Shown here piece by piece: positions 16,427 to 23,526 of a DNA stretch of 48,211 bases; within the stretch, counting starts at the first letter, position 1, and each line of letters opens with the position of its first letter. The translations under genes and the position numbers were made by a program. The notes beneath the pieces are model-generated. The model saw only the letters and a program-made list of their open reading frames with translations, searched no databases and was not told the origin of the DNA. Source of the DNA: Streptosporangiaceae bacterium (lineage in GTDB: Bacteria > Actinomycetota > Actinomycetes > Streptosporangiales > Streptosporangiaceae); contig JASHTQ010000385.1 in the NCBI GenBank assembly GCA_030040475.1, forward strand, positions 1-48,211, read 5' to 3'.

Positions 16427-17482
16427 GTGCAAGACGTCCGTACGATCGGAGACGTTGTCGCCCGTGCCCAGGAGTCACTCAGTGACGAACTCGTCGTATT
16501 CGCTGAGTCGGGGGCAGGTAATGAGCTGACCGTGGCGCGGAACCTGGCAGCGCTCCGGTCTCTCGCCCTCGTTCCGTCCGTCCTCGGCGGCGTGGCGACC
16601 ATCGACACCTCGACGTCGCTGTTCGGCGTGCCGATGTCGTTCCCGGTCATGCTGTCCCCGGTCGGCGCGCTGGACCTATACGACCCGGACGGATCGGCGG
16701 CGTCGGCCGTCGCGGCCGCCTCGGTCGGGACCATCAGCTGCGTCGGCATCCTGTCCGCGCCGAGCCTCGAGGAGGTCGCCGAGCGGGCTGGGAACAAGCA
16801 CCTGTTCTTCCAGATGTACCCGGACGGAGACGAGAAGTGGATCAGGGCCATGCTCGACCGGGTCGAGCAGGCCGGATACCGCGCCATCTGCCTGACCTCG
16901 GACCGTCCGGTAAAGGCCCGCAGCGACCGGCTGCTCTCTCGCGGCTTTGACTGGTACGCCACCCGGCCTGCACCGGCTCCCAACCTCGTTGACGTCGGCC
17001 ATGACCGGCTCCGCCGGGCCAGCTTCACCTGGAAGGACCTGGAGAAGCTCCGGTCGATGACCAGCCTGCCGATCGCGGTCAAGGGCATCATGCGGGCGGC
17101 GGATGCCGTGCGCGCGGTGGACCTGGGCATCGACGGCATCTACGTGTCCAACCATGGCGGGCGGGCCATGGACCACGGGCTTAGCTCGATCGAGGCCCTG
17201 ACCGATATCGTCGGGGTTGTCGGCGACCGCGCCGAGGTGATGATCGACAGCGGCTTCCGGTCCGGCGCAGACGTGTGCAAGGCGGTGGCGCTGGGGGCGA
17301 AGGCCGTCCTGATCGGCCGGCTCCAGTGCTGGGGGCTGGCCCTCGGCGGCGCCGAGGGCGTCGCCCGCGTGCTGGAAATCCTGAAGGCCGAGGTCACGGG
17401 CACCATGGCCATGCTGGGCTGCCGCACCGTGGCCGACCTCGGCCGTGCCAGGTCGCAGGTAAGGCCGGCGGTACCTGTTTAG
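16427..17482 (+). CDS. FMN-dependent alpha-hydroxyacid oxidase/dehydrogenase
   Basis: TIM-barrel flavoprotein of the lactate/mandelate/glycolate oxidase family, oxidising an L-2-hydroxyacid to a 2-oxoacid, 351 residues. It has FFQMY at about 127-131, Lys219 in AVKGI, and SNHGGR with catalytic His243 and substrate Arg246. The FMN phosphate region is VMIDSGFRSGADV through AVLIGR. The N-terminal family Tyr is replaced by Phe (VVFAESGAGNE), so substrate binding may differ. AGGAG lies 7 nt before the GTG. An aldehyde dehydrogenase follows, and a 2-oxoacid decarboxylase lies at 22-23 kb, together resembling the mandelate route. Confidence 0.88.
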   Translation: MQDVRTIGDVVARAQESLSDELVVFAESGAGNELTVARNLAALRSLALVPSVLGGVATIDTSTSLFGVPMSFPVMLSPVGALDLYDPDGSAASAVAAASVGTISCVGILSAPSLEEVAERAGNKHLFFQMYPDGDEKWIRAMLDRVEQAGYRAICLTSDRPVKARSDRLLSRGFDWYATRPAPAPNLVDVGHDRLRRASFTWKDLEKLRSMTSLPIAVKGIMRAADAVRAVDLGIDGIYVSNHGGRAMDHGLSSIEALTDIVGVVGDRAEVMIDSGFRSGADVCKAVALGAKAVLIGRLQCWGLALGGAEGVARVLEILKAEVTGTMAMLGCRTVADLGRARSQVRPAVPV

Positions 17483-17551
17483 CCGCAGACTTCTCCAGCG
17501 CGTCGTGCCGTTTCGGCGCGTTTCACAGCCGAGTTCCTAGGGGTGCATGAC

Positions 17552-19021
17552 ATGATGACGGACGCGGTGCGCGAGGTTCTGGCCCACGCGGGGAATCCGA
17601 CTCGCCTGTTTGCCGGGGGCGAGTGGCTGTCGGCTTCCGGTGGTGAGTTCCCGAGCATCAACCCGTTCACCACCGAGGAGATCTGCCGCATCGGCGTGGC
17701 CTCAGCCTCCGACGTGGACCGGGCGGTGCAGTTGGCCTGGCGGGGGGCGGCGATCTGGCGCGACACTCCCTGGGTCACCCGGATGAACAGGCTGAACGAA
17801 CTCGGCGACGCGCTGTCCGCGGCCGCGGATCGTTTCGCGGAATTGGATACAGTCGAGTCGGGGCTGCCGATCTCCGGCATGCGCGGTGACGTCTCCGGCG
17901 CGATCAAGGAACTTCGTTACTTCGCCGGACTGGCCGGGGAGACCAAAGGCGAGGCCTTTCCCGACGCGAGATCGCAGCTCGCACTGACGGTCCTCGAGCC
18001 GTTCGGAGTGGTGGCCAGGGTGGTGCCGTTCAACCACCCCTTCAAGTACGCGGTCGGCAAGTCGGCGGCGCCGCTGGCAGCCGGGAACGCGGTCATCCTG
18101 AAGCCGTCCGAGCACACTTCGCTGAGCACGCTCGAATTCGCCAGGATCGCGGCGGAGATCCTGCCCCCCGGCGTGGTGAACGTCGTGACCGGACCAGGCG
18201 ATCCGACAGGTATGGCGCTGGTCGCGAACCCCCGCGTGCCCCGGGTGGCCTTCACAGGGAGCGTCTCCGGCGGACGTTCGGTCAGCCAGGCGGCAGCGGC
18301 GCATTTCGCTTCGGTTAGCCTCGAGCTCGGCGGCAAGAACCCGCTTGTCGTCTTTTCCGACGCCCCGGCAGCCGAGGCGGCCAAGGCCGCCATCGGCGGG
18401 ATGAACTTCGTCCGGTCCATGGGCCAGTCCTGCATGTCGCAGTCACGCATCTTCGTGCACGCCGCGCTGCACGACGAGTTCGTCGCCGAATTCTGCCGCT
18501 TGGTCGGCGATCTGCGGATGGGCGACCCAGCCGACGACGCCACGCAGATCGGTCCGCTGGCCTTCGAGGCGCACAGGGACAGCGTGCTGCGGCACTTGGC
18601 AGACGCCAGGGCCGACGGCGCGACGATCGCGGTGGGCGGCGGCCCCGCGCCAGAGCTGAAGCCCGGCTATTTCGTTCAGCCGACGGTAGTGACCGGCGTG
18701 ACACCGCGAATGCGGATCGCGCAGCAGGAGGTGTTCGGGCCGGTGGCAGCCGTGCTCGGCTGGGACGACTACGAGGATCTCATCGCTGCCGTGAACGGCC
18801 TGCCCCTCGGCCTGACCGCGAACATCTGGACCCATGACCAATCCCGGGCGCTCGAGACGGCACGGCGCCTGGAGGCCGGGCTTGTCTGGGTGAACGGCTC
18901 GGGAAACAAGCCACTGGGCGTTCCGTTCGGCGGATACAAGGACAGCGGGATCGGCCGCGAGGGCTCCTACGATGAGCTGCTGAGCTATACCAGGAAGAAG
19001 AGCGTCGTCATCGCGTACTGA
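17552..19021 (+). CDS. NAD(P)-dependent aldehyde dehydrogenase
   Basis: Aldehyde dehydrogenase superfamily enzyme converting an aldehyde to its acid, 489 residues. Active-site residues are Asn161 (VVPFNHP), Lys184 (KPSEHT), Glu258 (LELGGKNP) and nucleophile Cys294 (GQSCMSQ). EVFGPV and the C-terminal PFGGYKDSGIGREG are also present. I choose ATG 17552, with AGGGG 8 nt upstream, over the in-frame GTG 17543, which overlaps that site. It follows the FMN oxidase by 69 nt and is probably cotranscribed. Family members of this type act on aromatic or semialdehyde substrates; which one is not determinable here. Confidence 0.92.
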   Translation: MMTDAVREVLAHAGNPTRLFAGGEWLSASGGEFPSINPFTTEEICRIGVASASDVDRAVQLAWRGAAIWRDTPWVTRMNRLNELGDALSAAADRFAELDTVESGLPISGMRGDVSGAIKELRYFAGLAGETKGEAFPDARSQLALTVLEPFGVVARVVPFNHPFKYAVGKSAAPLAAGNAVILKPSEHTSLSTLEFARIAAEILPPGVVNVVTGPGDPTGMALVANPRVPRVAFTGSVSGGRSVSQAAAAHFASVSLELGGKNPLVVFSDAPAAEAAKAAIGGMNFVRSMGQSCMSQSRIFVHAALHDEFVAEFCRLVGDLRMGDPADDATQIGPLAFEAHRDSVLRHLADARADGATIAVGGGPAPELKPGYFVQPTVVTGVTPRMRIAQQEVFGPVAAVLGWDDYEDLIAAVNGLPLGLTANIWTHDQSRALETARRLEAGLVWVNGSGNKPLGVPFGGYKDSGIGREGSYDELLSYTRKKSVVIAY

Positions 19022-19033
19022 CCGCGGGCCCCG

Positions 19034-19051
19034 CCGCGGCACTTGCCGCGG
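19034..19051 (+). terminator. Hairpin terminator candidate after aldehyde dehydrogenase
   Basis: CCGCGGC-ACTT-GCCGCGG: a perfect seven-pair stem with a four-nt loop, 13 nt after the stop. It lacks a U tract, as is common in high-GC actinobacteria. Confidence 0.5.
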
Positions 19052-19257
19052 TGCCGCCATGAAGTGCCCCGCACCGGTCAAACGGGCACCTCCCGGGCCG
19101 CACCGCAGTCCGAACATGCGAAGACGACCTTGGCTCCACGGTGCCGTACCGGATCGCGATGTCGAACAAGCCGATCGCCCGGCATGCCTCGAAGCGGGTC
19201 GAGGACACAGTCCGTCTTCCGCACCGCGTTTTAGCAGGTCGGCCACGGCAACCCGGC

Positions 19258-19287
19258 TTGTGGTCGCTAAGTTGAATACGTTATCCT
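19258..19287 (+). promoter_or_regulatory. Promoter with 13-bp operator over the -10, cupin-amidohydrolase operon
   Basis: TTGTGG (19258-19263), 18 nt, TATCCT (19282-19287). GAATACGTTATCC (19274-19286) overlaps the -10 exactly as GGATACGATATCC does at 11589; the two match at 11 of 13 positions, and the following base is T in both. The leader to the start codon is about 45 nt. Confidence 0.65.
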
Positions 19288-19335
19288 AGTTTCAGTCCGG
19301 GATTTCAGTCAGCACGAACCGAGGTGGAGGCAGGT

Positions 19336-19851
19336 ATGACGACGGCCCATGACTCCGAGGTGCGCCTCGTAGCCAGGGATCAGGCGCTCAGCCAGACGGC
19401 GAACAGCGAGATGGGCCAGCGCGAGGCCTGGAACGAGAAGAATCCTCCGACCGAGGCGGTCATTGTCAAGAACCTGCGGACCACCGAGCTGACCGCGCGC
19501 GAGTACCGGAACACCAAGGCGCGCTTCTACCGGCTCGGCAGCGACATTCGGCTGCAGCCGCATGTCAGCGAGCTTCCCCCGCTCGGCGCCTCGGTGAACC
19601 ACCGGCACACTACCGAGGCGGTCATCTACATCGTCTGCGGCAGGGGCCACACAATCGTCAGCTGGGACGGCACCGACCAGCAGCGGATCGACTGGGAGGA
19701 GGGCGACCTGTTCAGCTTCCCGGTGTGGATGTGGCACCAGCACTTCAACGACAGCGAGACCGAGGTCTGCCGTTACCTGGCGGTCCAGGACACCTTCGCG
19801 ATCAAGGCGCTGGGCCTGCACCAGATCGAACGGTTCCCAGCGGGCGCATGA
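19336..19851 (+). CDS. Cupin domain protein
   Basis: Single-domain cupin of 171 residues. Metal-binding motif 1 is NHRHTTEAVIYIVCGRGH at about 88-105, and motif 2 is FPVWMWHQHFND at about 130-141, giving a likely three-His one-Glu site. Such proteins can be dioxygenases, isomerases or sensors. GGAGG lies 5 nt before the ATG at 19336, which rules out the in-frame GTG at 19324. It overlaps the next amidohydrolase by 4 nt. A ring-cleaving or tautomerising role fits the context but is unproven. Confidence 0.82.
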   Translation: MTTAHDSEVRLVARDQALSQTANSEMGQREAWNEKNPPTEAVIVKNLRTTELTAREYRNTKARFYRLGSDIRLQPHVSELPPLGASVNHRHTTEAVIYIVCGRGHTIVSWDGTDQQRIDWEEGDLFSFPVWMWHQHFNDSETEVCRYLAVQDTFAIKALGLHQIERFPAGA

Positions 19852-21179
19852 CCATAGTGGAGGCCGGTACCGCGCTCGTCGGAGACGACCTCGAGCGGGT
19901 ATCCGACCCTAGCCTGGTCATCTCGGCCGGCAGGATCTCGGCCATCGAGAGCGCCGCGGGCCGGCCACCGGCGTCGACGGCACCGACCCACAGGTATCCC
20001 GGCTGCACAATCCTGCCGGGGCTCATCGACGCGCATGTGCACCTTAGCCTGCCCGCCGACGGCCGGTCCTACGAAGCGATCTCGCTGCAGCCAGACGAGC
20101 GGCTTGCGCTCTACGGCGTCAGGAACGCCCTGCTCCACCTCAACGCGGGCGTCACAACGGTCCGCGACAACGGCGCAAGGAACCAGGTGGCGTTCGCCAT
20201 CAGGGACGCCATCGACAGCGGTCTGATGCCCGGGCCTCGTACCTTCGCGGCCGGCCGGCCCATCACATCAAGCGGCGGACACTTCGCCTGGTGCAACGAG
20301 GCAGCCGACGGCGTCGACGGCGTCACCGCGGCGGTGGCCAGGCTGATCGGGGAGGGCGCCGACCACATCAAGGTGATGGCCTCCGGTGGCAGCACGCTCG
20401 GCCACGACGCGGGGCTGCCCAGTTACGGCGTGGCCGAGCTGACCGCGATCGCGGTGGTGGCGAACCGGATGGGCCGGCTCACCACCGCCCACGCCCGTTC
20501 CAAGATCGCGATGGACTACGCCGTGCGAGCCGGCATCAACTGCATCGAGCACGCCGACTTCCAGGTAAGCCGCAGGCCACTCGGACCCAGCCGGTTCTTC
20601 GGCACAGGACCCGACGTCGAGATTGAATACGACCACGAGATTGCCAGCCGGATCGCCGACTCGCCGATCTTCGTCAGCATGACCATGCCCGTCGGCGGGT
20701 ACCACACCGCGCGCCAGATCGCGCGTCGCCGGACTACCGAAGTGGTCAGCGAGCGGGATCTCAAGGCGGAGCAGAAGGCCATGAGCAAGATCAACAAACG
20801 GCTGGAGGTGGTGGACCGCTACCTGAAGCTGGGCATGGCCGACCGGCTGATCCTCAGCTCGGACGCGGGCCCTTCGGTCAACCCGTTCGGGTATCCGATC
20901 TACGGCGCCGAACTCGGCCGGGCGGCTGGCATGACCGCCCGCCAGGTACTCCGCTCGATGACACTCGTGCCCGCCCGCGCCATCGGCGTGGCTGACCATA
21001 TCGGCACGCTGGCCGTCGGCAAGCTGGCCGACCTGGTGGTGCTCGAAGGGAACCCGCTCGACGACATCTCCGCCGTCGAGCGGGTCCGTGCCGTTTACAA
21101 GGACGGCGAGCTGGTATCCGACTCAACCCGGGCCATGTGGCCCTGGCCTGTGGCCGCTTCCCGCAATCGCGGCACGTGA
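19848..21179 (+). CDS. Amidohydrolase family protein (imidazolonepropionase-like)
   Basis: A 443-residue metal-dependent hydrolase of the imidazolonepropionase/prolidase-like amidohydrolase branch. Signatures are GLIDAHVHLS near 58-67, TTVRDNGARN, DHIKVMASGG with the usual Lys, TTAHARSK and CIEHADF with further metal His residues, and LILSSDAGPS with the catalytic Asp. The C-terminal GKLADLVVLEGNPLDD strand is typical. It starts at the ATG of an ATGA overlap with the cupin, indicating coupled translation. It hydrolyses a C-N bond in a cyclic or linear amide; the substrate is unknown. Its 3' end overlaps the opposing Fur-family frame. Confidence 0.86.
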   Translation: MTIVEAGTALVGDDLERVSDPSLVISAGRISAIESAAGRPPASTAPTHRYPGCTILPGLIDAHVHLSLPADGRSYEAISLQPDERLALYGVRNALLHLNAGVTTVRDNGARNQVAFAIRDAIDSGLMPGPRTFAAGRPITSSGGHFAWCNEAADGVDGVTAAVARLIGEGADHIKVMASGGSTLGHDAGLPSYGVAELTAIAVVANRMGRLTTAHARSKIAMDYAVRAGINCIEHADFQVSRRPLGPSRFFGTGPDVEIEYDHEIASRIADSPIFVSMTMPVGGYHTARQIARRRTTEVVSERDLKAEQKAMSKINKRLEVVDRYLKLGMADRLILSSDAGPSVNPFGYPIYGAELGRAAGMTARQVLRSMTLVPARAIGVADHIGTLAVGKLADLVVLEGNPLDDISAVERVRAVYKDGELVSDSTRAMWPWPVAASRNRGT

Positions 21180-21716
21180 CCCGGACGGCGTGCCGAGACC
21201 GGCATCGGCCGGCGCAGGCCGGTCAACGGTCGCCGTTGCCCTCCCTGGCAGCGCCGGGTCGCACGCTAACTTAGATTTAATGCCCCGCATCCTGATGCAG
21301 GCGGGGCACCGGCCATGGACGGTAAGCCGCATGTCGCCCGAGTTGAAGCCGGTGACCTCCGCCACTTGATCAATCGCGACCTTGATGTCTGTCGGGACGA
21401 TTTCATATACCGTCCCGCAGGTGATGCACACAGCGTGGTGGTGCGCGACTCCGCCGAGGCCATATGCACTCGGACGATCCACGTAAGCGATTGCATGCAG
21501 GACGCCCTGATCGGCCAGGGTCGCGACTATGCGATATACGGTGGACTGGTCCACGTGATTACCCTGATCTCGCAAACGATCGTGGATCTCCAGAACAGTC
21601 AGATGCGTGCTGGTGTCCTGATCGTTAGTCGAGACTTCGGTAAGTATCCGAAGGATCGCTATCCGCTGTGGTGTGCCGCGCAGGCCGTGCCCTCGTAGTA
21701 GCCGCTTGATCTGCAC
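21123..21716 (-). CDS. Fur-family transcriptional regulator
   Basis: Metal- or peroxide-sensing repressor of the Fur/PerR/Zur family. The winged helix contains RGTPQRIAILRILTE and recognition helix DQSTVYRIVATLADQGVL. The dimer domain has HHHAVCITCGTVYEI with metal-site His residues, CxxC, and a second CPAC. From the GTG at 21716 it has 197 residues, about 50 more than usual. The extra Pro/Gly/Arg-rich tail has no family match and reads antisense through the hairpin repeat into the amidohydrolase gene, so its natural stop may have been lost. Upstream in-frame starts at 21755 and 21854 are possible but lack a good ribosome site. Confidence 0.8.
   Translation of the reverse strand: MQIKRLLRGHGLRGTPQRIAILRILTEVSTNDQDTSTHLTVLEIHDRLRDQGNHVDQSTVYRIVATLADQGVLHAIAYVDRPSAYGLGGVAHHHAVCITCGTVYEIVPTDIKVAIDQVAEVTGFNSGDMRLTVHGRCPACIRMRGIKSKLACDPALPGRATATVDRPAPADAGLGTPSGSRAAIAGSGHRPGPHGPG
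21197..21224. repeat. GC hairpin repeat, left copy
   Basis: GACCGGC (21197-21203) pairs with GCCGGTC (21218-21224). It matches the copy at 23503-23526 base for base except for an extra CCGG in the loop. It lies 17 nt after the amidohydrolase stop and may end that transcript. The two copies are in the same orientation and bracket the Fur and decarboxylase genes. Confidence 0.7.
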
Positions 21717-21721
21717 GTCCT

Positions 21722-21749
21722 CACCGCCTGCACCAGCAGGCAGGCGGTG
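21722..21749 (-). promoter_or_regulatory. Leader hairpin before the Fur start
   Basis: CACCGCCTG and CAGGCGGTG are exact 9-bp complements around a 10-nt loop. On the - strand the 3' arm ends 5 nt before the GTG at 21716 and contains part of the purine-rich ribosome site. It could hide the site in the folded mRNA. Confidence 0.45.
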
Positions 21750-21904
21750 CACCATTCGAGATCTTGGCACGAACCGACTCCATCGGGCTAACGGATTAGC
21801 GCTGGTGACATCCCGCATTGGACTCCACGTCGCTTGACTAGCCTTGACTAGCATAGCTTGTCAGCCAGTCGCCCGCCGACCGTAGGCGCTTGACCCGCTT
21901 GTGG

Positions 21905-22444
21905 CTATATACGGCTTGTCATACCAATAATGACTGGCCGTTTCTGAATCTTGGAATGATATACCCATTCGGGGATCGCCTCGTAGGAGGCCCGGTCGGT
22001 CAGGATATGCATGTGGATATCCATTGCCTGCACGATCTTCCGGAATTGCATACCATTGGATTGGTGATTCACCTCGCGGTCGCCTGCTTCCCCGCGGACC
22101 GTGCAGATGATCGGGAACCCGATTTGATAGGTGTTGCAGATCTTAGAGATCGCGTAGATTGACGCCATGAACCCAGACGTACCCATCAGTGCAGCACTTC
22201 CCTTTCCGCCCATGAATGCACCCGCGCAGATGCCGATAGCGGATTCCTCGCGGTTGACAATAATATGGGTGAAACGTGGGTCTTGGTCCAGCCCGTGCAG
22301 TACATCCATGATCCACGTGTCCGGCAGGGAGGCGGCGATCTCAATTTTGCATTCGGCAAGCATGTCGATCAGCAGCTTCGAGTTCGCTGAAACGTTGACC
22401 TCGGGAGAGAAGACATACTGACGTGGCTTCTGGGCAATTGCCAT
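21905..22444 (-). CDS. TPP-dependent 2-oxoacid decarboxylase, alpha (pyrimidine-binding) subunit
   Basis: A 179-residue ComD-like subunit of the sulfopyruvate/phosphonopyruvate decarboxylase family. It binds the TPP pyrimidine ring; the catalytic Glu is expected in VNREESAIG near 64-72. GAFMGGKGSAALMGTSGF follows. The partner subunit lies just upstream on this strand, and together they would decarboxylate a 2-oxoacid to an aldehyde. Codon use looks more AT-rich than neighbouring genes (ATA, TTG and AAT are frequent), suggesting recent acquisition. The ribosome site is weak. The true substrate could be an aryl- or alkyl-pyruvate rather than sulfopyruvate. Confidence 0.85.
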   Translation of the reverse strand: MAIAQKPRQYVFSPEVNVSANSKLLIDMLAECKIEIAASLPDTWIMDVLHGLDQDPRFTHIIVNREESAIGICAGAFMGGKGSAALMGTSGFMASIYAISKICNTYQIGFPIICTVRGEAGDREVNHQSNGMQFRKIVQAMDIHMHILTDRASYEAIPEWVYHSKIQKRPVIIGMTSRI

Positions 22445-22525
22445 TTGAGCTTCTCATTTCTCGTGAGTATGGCATGGGTGCCGAGTCGACGGGAAGGCGC
22501 CGCCTTCGCCGCAGCTGAATAATTG

Positions 22526-23131
22526 TCAGACGCCGCGCTCGTCGAAGACTCGGACTCCGAACCGGCGCTCCATCGATCGTCCGAAGCGGTATTTCAGCTC
22601 GGCGCCGTCTAGGCTAGCCGGCTCAACCAGGCCCTTTTCGACTTCTACTCTTAGTATCAGGAAGGCATAGCCGTGATCGTCCATGAAGACATGGGCAATA
22701 TCGTCCAGCGCGCCAACAGAGTCGGCCTCATAGCAGCGATCCGCCGGAACGCCGAATCCTTCCGCAACTTTCTTGAAGTCGTACAATCCTGAATTTGGCA
22801 GCGGGATCTTGCCTGTTACGCCGAATACTCGGTTCATGATAACGATGTGCCGGAGATTTGTCGGCAGGTACTCGGCCTCGGTGGCGAAACAGCTTGGATT
22901 CATCGCCAGACCGCCGTCGCCGGCGATCGCCCACACCGTGGCCTCGGGCACAGCAATCGCTAGCCCGAGCGAGAACATCGAGACCATGCCCATGGAGGCG
23001 TTCAGGTAGAACGTGGATTCCCGGTCCTTAGTGACCTGGTACCAGGCGCGTGTTCCGCTGCCGGCGGGGGTGACCACCAACTGACCTGACCGATGGTCGT
23101 CAAGCCACTTGAATGCCTCTCCTAGCAACAT
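22526..23131 (-). CDS. TPP-dependent 2-oxoacid decarboxylase, beta (pyrophosphate-binding) subunit
   Basis: A 201-residue ComE-like subunit holding the TPP diphosphate/Mg2+ motif: AGDGGLAMN near 83-91, then the closing Asn in VIMNR. It pairs with the alpha subunit 81 nt downstream. The ATG at 23131 has AAGGAG 7 nt upstream; the frame continues 29 codons further, without support. Beta comes before alpha, the reverse of the usual comDE order as I recall it. With the FMN oxidase (16427) and aldehyde dehydrogenase (17552) it completes a hydroxyacid-to-acid route resembling mandelate dehydrogenase, benzoylformate decarboxylase and benzaldehyde dehydrogenase. Confidence 0.86.
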   Translation of the reverse strand: MLLGEAFKWLDDHRSGQLVVTPAGSGTRAWYQVTKDRESTFYLNASMGMVSMFSLGLAIAVPEATVWAIAGDGGLAMNPSCFATEAEYLPTNLRHIVIMNRVFGVTGKIPLPNSGLYDFKKVAEGFGVPADRCYEADSVGALDDIAHVFMDDHGYAFLILRVEVEKGLVEPASLDGAELKYRFGRSMERRFGVRVFDERGV

Positions 23132-23524
23132 CTCGGTACTCCTTGTCGTGCGCCGGACCCAGGAAACTCGGCAGAAGCCGGGATGATGCGGTGACTCGGC
23201 AGTGTTGGCCGCACGCATCCGCCGCCGCCGTGTCTAGACTGTCATATCACCCAGTCTAGATGCAAGTAATTTGCAAGTAATTCTCGTTGAAGCTGGCGAG
23301 ACAGCGTCCTGGAAGCGACGCGGATGAGCGGGATGGGCGGATCGTCACGAGTCGGGCCACTCAGGCTTTGACGAGGCAAATCTTACGGACGGTAGCACCA
23401 CGATGACCTAACATCGGCCACTTGAAGTGGGTCTGGCCGGGAACTCTGCGGTGGATTCTAGTTGCTACTTACTTGCAACTACTGCTACCTGCCTGCCGGA
23501 CCGACCGGCATCGGCGCAGGCCGG
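23132..23524. other. Spacer between decarboxylase and HCHL-like genes
   Basis: 393 nt without a supported gene. It carries a 9-bp inverted repeat (23233-23260), a tandem TGCAAGTAATT pair (23261-23282), a palindrome CCACTTGAAGTGG (23418-23430), a TTACTTGCAA copy (23469-23478) and the right hairpin repeat (23503-23526). It must contain the promoter of the decarboxylase genes on -; TTACTT with TATGAC 17 nt on is a weak candidate. Confidence 0.6.
23233..23282 (-). promoter_or_regulatory. Operator candidates upstream of the decarboxylase operon
   Basis: TCTAGACTG (23233-23241) and CAGTCTAGA (23252-23260) form a perfect inverted repeat with 10 nt between, the size of a dimeric repressor site. Directly adjoining is TGCAAGTAATT twice in tandem (23261-23282), one helical turn apart. 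They lie about 100-150 nt upstream of the beta-subunit start. No cognate regulator is identified. Confidence 0.5.
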
Positions 23525-23526
23525 TC
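23503..23526. repeat. GC hairpin repeat, right copy
   Basis: GACCGGC (23503-23509), 10-nt loop, GCCGGTC (23520-23526). Same sequence and orientation as 21197-21224 apart from a 4-nt loop deletion. It overlaps the stop codon of the HCHL-like gene on -, so it also sits at that transcript's end. Confidence 0.7.

Larger units (their letters stand above)
19022..19335. other. Spacer between aldehyde dehydrogenase and cupin genes
   Basis: About 310 nt with a GC hairpin just after the stop (19034-19051) and the promoter/operator at 19258-19287. The middle section shows no gene or RNA I can support. Confidence 0.6.

Noticed and set aside
21905..23131. True sulfopyruvate decarboxylase (coenzyme M synthesis)
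   Set aside because: Family match only; no other coenzyme M genes are present and the context is catabolic.
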